The notes below the pieces were generated by a model. That model did no database searches. It saw only the letters and a program-made list of their open reading frames with translations, and was not told the origin of the DNA. Of a DNA stretch of 8,926 bases, positions 5,389 through 8,926 are shown one piece after another. Location of the stretch: positions 1-8,926 of the forward strand of contig DAOOUW010000056.1 in NCBI GenBank assembly GCA_035390885.1, in the 5' to 3' direction. Both the position numbers and the translations under genes were made by a program. Numbering within the stretch: position 1 is the stretch's first letter; each line of letters begins with the position of its first letter. Source of the DNA: JAOAFT01 sp035390885 (GTDB lineage: Bacteria; Bacteroidota; Ignavibacteria; UBA10030).

Positions 5389-7491
5389 TTATGCTGATAC
5401 TAAATTTTTACCTCGAACTTTTTCAACAATCTCATCTGCGATCGAACGAGGAACTTGATCATAATGTGAAAATTGCATTGTATAAATTGCGCGTCCTTGA
5501 GTCATCGATCGTAACGTCGTTGCATATCCAAACATTTCTGCTAACGGAACCTGAGAGCGAACGACCTGCGCATCTTTACGCGGCATCATTCCTTCAATTT
5601 TTCCACGCCTTGAGTTCAAATCTCCTATTACGTCTCCTAAATATTCTTCTGGCGTTACAACTTCAACCGCCATAATTGGTTCCAACAAGATTGGATTGGC
5701 TTTTTTTGCTGCTTCTTGAAATGCAATGGAGCCAGCTATTTTAAACGCCATTTCCGAAGAATCAACAGGATGATAGGAACCGTCGAACAACCGGACTTTT
5801 ACATCTTCAACAGGGAATCCTGCAAGCACGCCATTACGCATAGCTTCAATAATACCTTGTTCAACTGGTTTAATATATTCTTTAGGAACAACGCCACCGA
5901 CGATAGCATTCTCAAATTCAAAACCTTTTCCTTTTTCATTCGGCTCTAAATCAATCCAAACATGGCCGTATTGACCGCGCCCACCAGATTGTCGCACAAA
6001 CTTACCTTCGGCAGTAACCTTTTTGGTAATTGTTTCCTTGTACGCTACTTGAGGTTTCCCAACATTTGCATCAACACTAAATTCACGATGCATACGATCA
6101 ATAATAATTTCAAGATGCAACTCACCCATTCCGCTAATAATTGTTTGTCCAGTTTCTTCGTTTGTAGATATGCGAAATGTCGGATCTTCCTCAGCAAGCC
6201 GCTGAAGAGCTTCTCCCATTTTTTCCTGATCTGCTTTTGTTTTAGGTTCGATAGCAACATCTATTACAGGATCGGGAAACTCCATTCTTTCAAGTATTAC
6301 AGGATCATCTTCTACAGTCAGAGTATCTCCAGTCCTTGTATGTTTTAATCCAATTGCAGCAACAATATCTCCAGCATACACTTCAGATACTTCTTCTCTA
6401 TGGTTTGCGTGCATTCGAAGCAATCGCGCGACACGTTCTTTTTTATCTGATGTCGCATTGTATACATAAGACCCAGAGGAGAGCTTACCTGAATATACAC
6501 GGAAGTAAGTCAATCGCCCAACAAAAGGGTCGCTCATAATCTTGAACGCAAGAGCTGTAAAGTCCTCATCATCGCTTACCTTACGTACAACATCATCGTA
6601 CTGATGAGGATGATGTCCGTGAATCTCACCTTGGTTAATATCCGACGGGGACGGGAGGTAATCTACAACAGCATCAAGTAATTGCTGGACACCTTTATTC
6701 TTGAATGACGAACCGCAGAGTACTGGAATAATTGAAACATTTAGAGTTGCTCGGCGCAGCACAGCTCGAATTTCATCAGGAGATATTTCAGCTCCTTCAA
6801 GATATTTTTCTAGCAACGTATCATCTTCATCGGCTACCGCTTCTAGCATTTTGATGCGATACTCATTTGCCTTTAACTTCAACGATTCCGGAATTTCAAT
6901 TTCATCCCACGTAGCGCCTTGTGTTTGCTCGTGGTACATCCTTGCCTTCATCGTAATAAGATCAATTATTCCTGCAAACATATCGCCTTCGCCAACGGGC
7001 AATTGCACAGGAACCGCATTTGCTTTTAATCGATCCTTTATCATTTCAACAACACCGATAAAATCTGCTCCAGCACGGTCCATTTTATTAACAAACGCAA
7101 TGCGTGGGACGCCATACTTATCTGCTTGACGCCATACCGTTTCAGACTGCGGTTCTACACCGCCAACCGAGCAAAAAATCGCTACCGCTCCGTCAAGCAC
7201 TCTCAAGGAACGCTCTACCTCAATCGTAAAATCGACATGACCCGGAGTATCAATAATATTGATCCGGTGATTTCTCCAAAAGCATGTCGTTGCAGCGCTG
7301 GTAATAGTAATCCCTCGTTCCTTTTCTTGTTCCATCCAATCCATCGTCGCCGCGCCATCGTGCACTTCACCAACTCGATGGACACGACCCGTGTAGAAAA
7401 GAATTCTTTCTGTCGTCGTTGTTTTACCGGCATCTATATGAGCCATAATGCCGATATTACGTGTTTTTTCTAATGTATACTCTCTGGGCAT
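5389..7491 (-). CDS. fusA: Elongation factor G
   Basis: EF-G is the GTPase that moves tRNA and mRNA through the ribosome after peptide bond formation and helps recycle ribosomes. The 700-aa product is full length. G-domain motifs are AHIDAGKTT (17-25), RGITI (59-63), DTPGHVD (81-87) and NKMD (135-138). The insertion region lies about 160-255. Domain II begins around 300, domain III around 410 (IISGMGELHLE at 451-461). Domain IV follows, with its tip loops SGGRGQYGH (502-510) and GSYHPVDSSE (571-580), and domain V with FGYATTLRSMTQGRA (654-668). A short His-rich stretch at 291-296 (HGHHPH) before domain II is a minor oddity. The start is ATG at 7489-7491 and its Shine-Dalgarno match is poor. 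The gene lies 43 bases before tuf and 88 after rpsG. Confidence 0.98.
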   Translation of the reverse strand: MPREYTLEKTRNIGIMAHIDAGKTTTTERILFYTGRVHRVGEVHDGAATMDWMEQEKERGITITSAATTCFWRNHRINIIDTPGHVDFTIEVERSLRVLDGAVAIFCSVGGVEPQSETVWRQADKYGVPRIAFVNKMDRAGADFIGVVEMIKDRLKANAVPVQLPVGEGDMFAGIIDLITMKARMYHEQTQGATWDEIEIPESLKLKANEYRIKMLEAVADEDDTLLEKYLEGAEISPDEIRAVLRRATLNVSIIPVLCGSSFKNKGVQQLLDAVVDYLPSPSDINQGEIHGHHPHQYDDVVRKVSDDEDFTALAFKIMSDPFVGRLTYFRVYSGKLSSGSYVYNATSDKKERVARLLRMHANHREEVSEVYAGDIVAAIGLKHTRTGDTLTVEDDPVILERMEFPDPVIDVAIEPKTKADQEKMGEALQRLAEEDPTFRISTNEETGQTIISGMGELHLEIIIDRMHREFSVDANVGKPQVAYKETITKKVTAEGKFVRQSGGRGQYGHVWIDLEPNEKGKGFEFENAIVGGVVPKEYIKPVEQGIIEAMRNGVLAGFPVEDVKVRLFDGSYHPVDSSEMAFKIAGSIAFQEAAKKANPILLEPIMAVEVVTPEEYLGDVIGDLNSRRGKIEGMMPRKDAQVVRSQVPLAEMFGYATTLRSMTQGRAIYTMQFSHYDQVPRSIADEIVEKVRGKNLVSA

Positions 7492-7536
7492 AATATCCCG
7501 TTATAATACAATTATTGCCAAAATCAGATACGAGAC

Positions 7537-7562
7537 TCTCTTCCCTTTAACAAAAAAAGAGA
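7537..7562 (-). promoter_or_regulatory. Hairpin in rpsG-fusA spacer
   Basis: On the minus strand the 26 bases from TCTCTT to AAGAGA can fold into an 11-pair stem (six Watson-Crick pairs, three G-U, then two A-U) with a GTTA loop. The only T-run is inside the 5' arm, so it does not look like an intrinsic terminator. It starts 17 bases after the rpsG stop. It may influence the rpsG/fusA expression ratio or protect the mRNA, but I see no direct evidence of function. The rest of this 88-base spacer shows no convincing promoter. Confidence 0.3.
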
Positions 7563-7579
7563 AAACGTATATTATATTT

Positions 7580-8047
7580 TTACCATTTAAAGTGAGCAAA
7601 AGCTTTATTGGCTTCTGCCATTCGATGCACATCATCTCGCTTTTTTACTGCACCACCCTCGCCGGCAGCAGCCGCCAGGAGTTCATTTGCGAGCTTCTGT
7701 TCCATCGACTTATCCGAGCGTTCATTGGCATATGTAATAAGCCATCGAATTGCAAGAGCGGTTCGCCGCTCGGGGCGAACTTCTGTAGGAACCTGATAGG
7801 TTGCACCACCTACGCGTCGTGCACGGACTTCAATCACAGGAGCTGCATTATCAACAGCCTTCCGGAAAACTTCAAGAGGCTCTTTTCCAGACCTCTCTTT
7901 GATTATTTCCATTGACTTATAAAGAATTTGTCGTGCACAATGTTTCTTACCACGTTTGAGCAAACTATTAGTAAAACGTGTAATTAAAACATCTTTATAC
8001 TTTGGATCTGGTGCAATTCTTCTTCGTATAGCTCTTTTTCTTCTCAT
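7580..8047 (-). CDS. rpsG: 30S ribosomal protein S7
   Basis: S7 nucleates assembly of the 30S head and lies near the E site; in E. coli it also represses the str operon. The 155-aa product has normal length. It starts MRRKRAIRRRIAPDPKY, then shows the conserved VRARRVGGATYQVPTEVRPERR and ALAIRWL, and ends KKRDDVHRMAEANKAFAHFKW, matching S7 over its whole length. The start is ATG at 8045-8047, with no recognisable Shine-Dalgarno sequence. Only 15 bases lie between the rpsL stop and this start. The roughly 100-base rpsL-rpsG region that holds the S7 regulatory site in E. coli is therefore absent, and translation may be coupled to rpsL. Confidence 0.97.
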   Translation of the reverse strand: MRRKRAIRRRIAPDPKYKDVLITRFTNSLLKRGKKHCARQILYKSMEIIKERSGKEPLEVFRKAVDNAAPVIEVRARRVGGATYQVPTEVRPERRTALAIRWLITYANERSDKSMEQKLANELLAAAAGEGGAVKKRDDVHRMAEANKAFAHFKW

Positions 8048-8062
8048 TGAACTACTTTACAA

Positions 8063-8440
8063 TTAAGATTGCTTTGGTTTTTTTGCGCCGTATTTGGAAC
8101 GGCCTTGTTTACGATCCTGAACTCCTTGTGTATCTAACGTACCTCGAATAATATGGTACCGAACACCTGGTAAATCTTTTACTCTTCCACCACGAATCAA
8201 TACAATCGAATGCTCTTGCAGGTTGTGACCTTCCCCAGGAATATAAGCCGTAACTTCAATTCCATGGGTTAACCGTACACGGGCGACTTTTCGTAATGCA
8301 GAATTAGGTTTTTTCGGCGTTGTTGTATACACACGGGTACATACTCCTCGTTTCTGAGGATTACCACTCAATGCGGGGGACTTACTTTTCCAGTTTATCT
8401 TCTCCCGGCCATTTCGTATTAATTGATTTATCGTTGGCAA
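8063..8440 (-). CDS. rpsL: 30S ribosomal protein S12
   Basis: S12 lies at the decoding centre and controls accuracy; it is the classic site of streptomycin resistance mutations. The 125-aa product has normal length. It begins MPTINQLIRNGREK and contains TTTPKKPNSALRKVARVRL (39-57) and LIRGGRVKDLPGVRYHIIRG (81-100). Lys43, Lys88 and Pro91 are the usual residues, so no known resistance change is seen. Asp89 is the residue that RimO modifies in E. coli. The start is TTG (8438-8440): MPTINQL is the conserved N-terminus, and GGAG lies 8 bases upstream. The gene is first in the str cluster and has a likely promoter in the 111-base spacer after rpoC. Confidence 0.97.
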   Translation of the reverse strand: MPTINQLIRNGREKINWKSKSPALSGNPQKRGVCTRVYTTTPKKPNSALRKVARVRLTHGIEVTAYIPGEGHNLQEHSIVLIRGGRVKDLPGVRYHIIRGTLDTQGVQDRKQGRSKYGAKKPKQS

Positions 8441-8448
8441 TGAGCTAA

Positions 8449-8452
8449 CTCC
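8449..8452 (-). promoter_or_regulatory. Shine-Dalgarno sequence fixing the TTG start of rpsL
   Basis: GGAG on the minus strand lies 8 bases before TTG (8438-8440). An ATG just upstream of it is out of frame with rpsL. Confidence 0.7.
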
Positions 8453-8469
8453 ATTATTCTATAATTTTT

Positions 8470-8489
8470 GCTTCATATAAATTTGAAGC
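8470..8489 (-). promoter_or_regulatory. Small hairpin near the start of the rpsL leader
   Basis: GCTTCA and TGAAGC form a perfect 6-bp stem with an 8-base AT loop. It begins at about the expected start site of the promoter at 8495-8523, so it could form the 5' end of the transcript, perhaps as a stabilising stem. On neither strand does it have the GC-rich stem plus adjacent T-run of a standard terminator. Confidence 0.3.
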
Positions 8490-8494
8490 TATAT

Positions 8495-8523
8495 AATATA
8501 TAATTTTTTCACCTGTAAGTCAA
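8495..8523 (-). promoter_or_regulatory. Likely sigma70-type promoter for the str/S10 cluster
   Basis: On the minus strand the -35 element TTGACT (8518-8523) and the -10 element TATATT (8495-8500) each match five of six consensus bases, with the optimal 17-base spacing. Transcription would begin near 8488, giving a leader of about 48 bases before the rpsL TTG. It sits in the 111-base rpoC-rpsL spacer (8441-8551), where I see no clear terminator for rpoC, so read-through from the rpoBC operon may add to this promoter. Confidence 0.6.
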
Positions 8524-8551
8524 CGCTTTGGAATAATTTTCCCTTGAAGTC

Positions 8552-8926
8552 TTAAGAACTAATCTTCGTCTTCCGTTTTACCTTTTTCACTTCTTTTTCT
8601 TCAACTACAGGCATTTCATTTTCCACAGGAACCGATTCTGTGGAATCTTCAATTGGGCGAGTTTCAACCGCCATCTCTAAAGGCATAACCACTAGGTTGC
8701 GATATTTCCTTTGTCCGGTACCTGAGGGAATAAGGTGTCCCATAATAACGTTTTCTTTTAGTCCTAAGAGATAATCAACTTTACCTTCGATAGCCGCATC
8801 AGTCAACACTTTCGTTGTTTCCTGGAATGAGGCTGCAGAGATCCAGCTTTCTGTCGTTAGCGATGCTTGAGTAATTCCAAGCAAAATCGGTTCTGACGTT
8901 GCCGGTAAAGCATCTCGGAATTCGAT
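8552..8926 (-). CDS. rpoC: RNA polymerase beta' subunit, C-terminal part (cut by window edge)
   Basis: RpoC is the largest RNA polymerase subunit and forms part of the catalytic cleft. The last 124 codons and the TAA stop are in the window, and the frame is open to the right edge. The segment EPILLGITQASLTTESWISA followed by ASFQETTKVLTDAAIEGK and LKENVIMGHLIPSGTG is the highly conserved C-terminal region that closes the secondary-channel side of beta'. After RKYRNLVV comes a variable tail, acidic at first and ending in a Lys-rich KKVKRKTKISS, likely disordered. rpoC followed by rpsL is a common arrangement in bacteria. The first visible codon is not a start; upstream sequence is missing. Confidence 0.96.
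   Translation of the reverse strand: MEFRDALPATSEPILLGITQASLTTESWISAASFQETTKVLTDAAIEGKVDYLLGLKENVIMGHLIPSGTGQRKYRNLVVMPLEMAVETRPIEDSTESVPVENEMPVVEEKEVKKVKRKTKISS

Noticed and set aside
5370..5397. Perfect TATAAT before tuf, a possible internal promoter
   Set aside because: The best -35 (TCAGCA, 16-base spacing) matches only three of six bases, there is no extended -10 TG, and the spacer is AT-rich. Not strong enough to call.
7448..7915. Plus-strand open frames of 60-155 codons opposite fusA, rpsG and other genes
   Set aside because: All lie antisense to well-identified conserved genes, resemble no family I know, and have no supporting Shine-Dalgarno or promoter context.
8063..8440. Streptomycin resistance change in rpsL
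   Set aside because: Lys43, Lys88 and Pro91 are the usual residues, so there is no sign of a known resistance substitution.
1..8926. A novel accessory, defence or mobile system
   Set aside because: Every coding stretch is accounted for by conserved transcription and translation genes in a canonical order; the largest spacer is 111 bases and holds only regulatory sequence.

Overview
This window is a stretch of bacterial core chromosome holding the end of the RNA polymerase gene rpoC followed by the str and S10 ribosomal-protein clusters, all on the minus strand. In transcription order (right to left) the genes are rpoC (3' end), rpsL, rpsG, fusA, tuf, rpsJ, rplC, rplD, rplW, rplB, rpsS, rplV, rpsC and rplP (5' end). 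I see no convincing gene on the plus strand, and no RNA gene, mobile element, repeat family or CRISPR array. The DNA is fairly AT-rich. Gene order (tuf between fusA and rpsJ) and protein signatures (S3 ending KVWICNGEVL, L3 with GSIGASSYPSRVFKG, L2 with NPVDHPMGGGEG) suggest the Chlorobiota/Ignavibacteria/Kapabacteria side of the FCB group. That placement is from memory of family sequences, not from a search.

Right part (8926-7492): the RpoC C-terminus ends at 8552. A 111-base spacer follows, with a good sigma70-type promoter (TTGACT, 17-base spacer, TATATT) pointing into rpsL, then rpsL and rpsG only 15 bases apart. An 88-base spacer with a hairpin separates rpsG from fusA. Middle part (7491-4381): fusA (EF-G, 700 aa, intact) and tuf (EF-Tu), which is interrupted by exactly 100 N. 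Comparison with the EF-Tu family shows that about 390 bp are really missing there. Between tuf and rpsJ lies a perfect 10-bp hairpin rich in Shine-Dalgarno-like and anti-Shine-Dalgarno-like sequence. Left part (4380-1): the S10 cluster, with most genes 9-20 bases apart, except for an 81-base rpsJ-rplC spacer carrying a second perfect 10-bp hairpin and a 23-codon reading frame.

The genes serve one purpose: making the transcription and translation machinery in balanced amounts. S12, S7, S10, S19 and S3 go to the small subunit; L3, L4, L23, L2, L22 and L16 to the large subunit; EF-Tu and EF-G drive elongation. Four genes (rpsL, rpsJ, rplC, rpsC) start with TTG or GTG, each 8 bases after a clear Shine-Dalgarno sequence, while the genes with poor Shine-Dalgarno sequences all start with ATG.

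I found no new biological system. The points worth a second look are the two intergenic hairpins around rpsJ (possible autoregulatory sites at non-E. coli positions), the small reading frame before rplC, the start-codon pattern, and the mis-sized gap in tuf.
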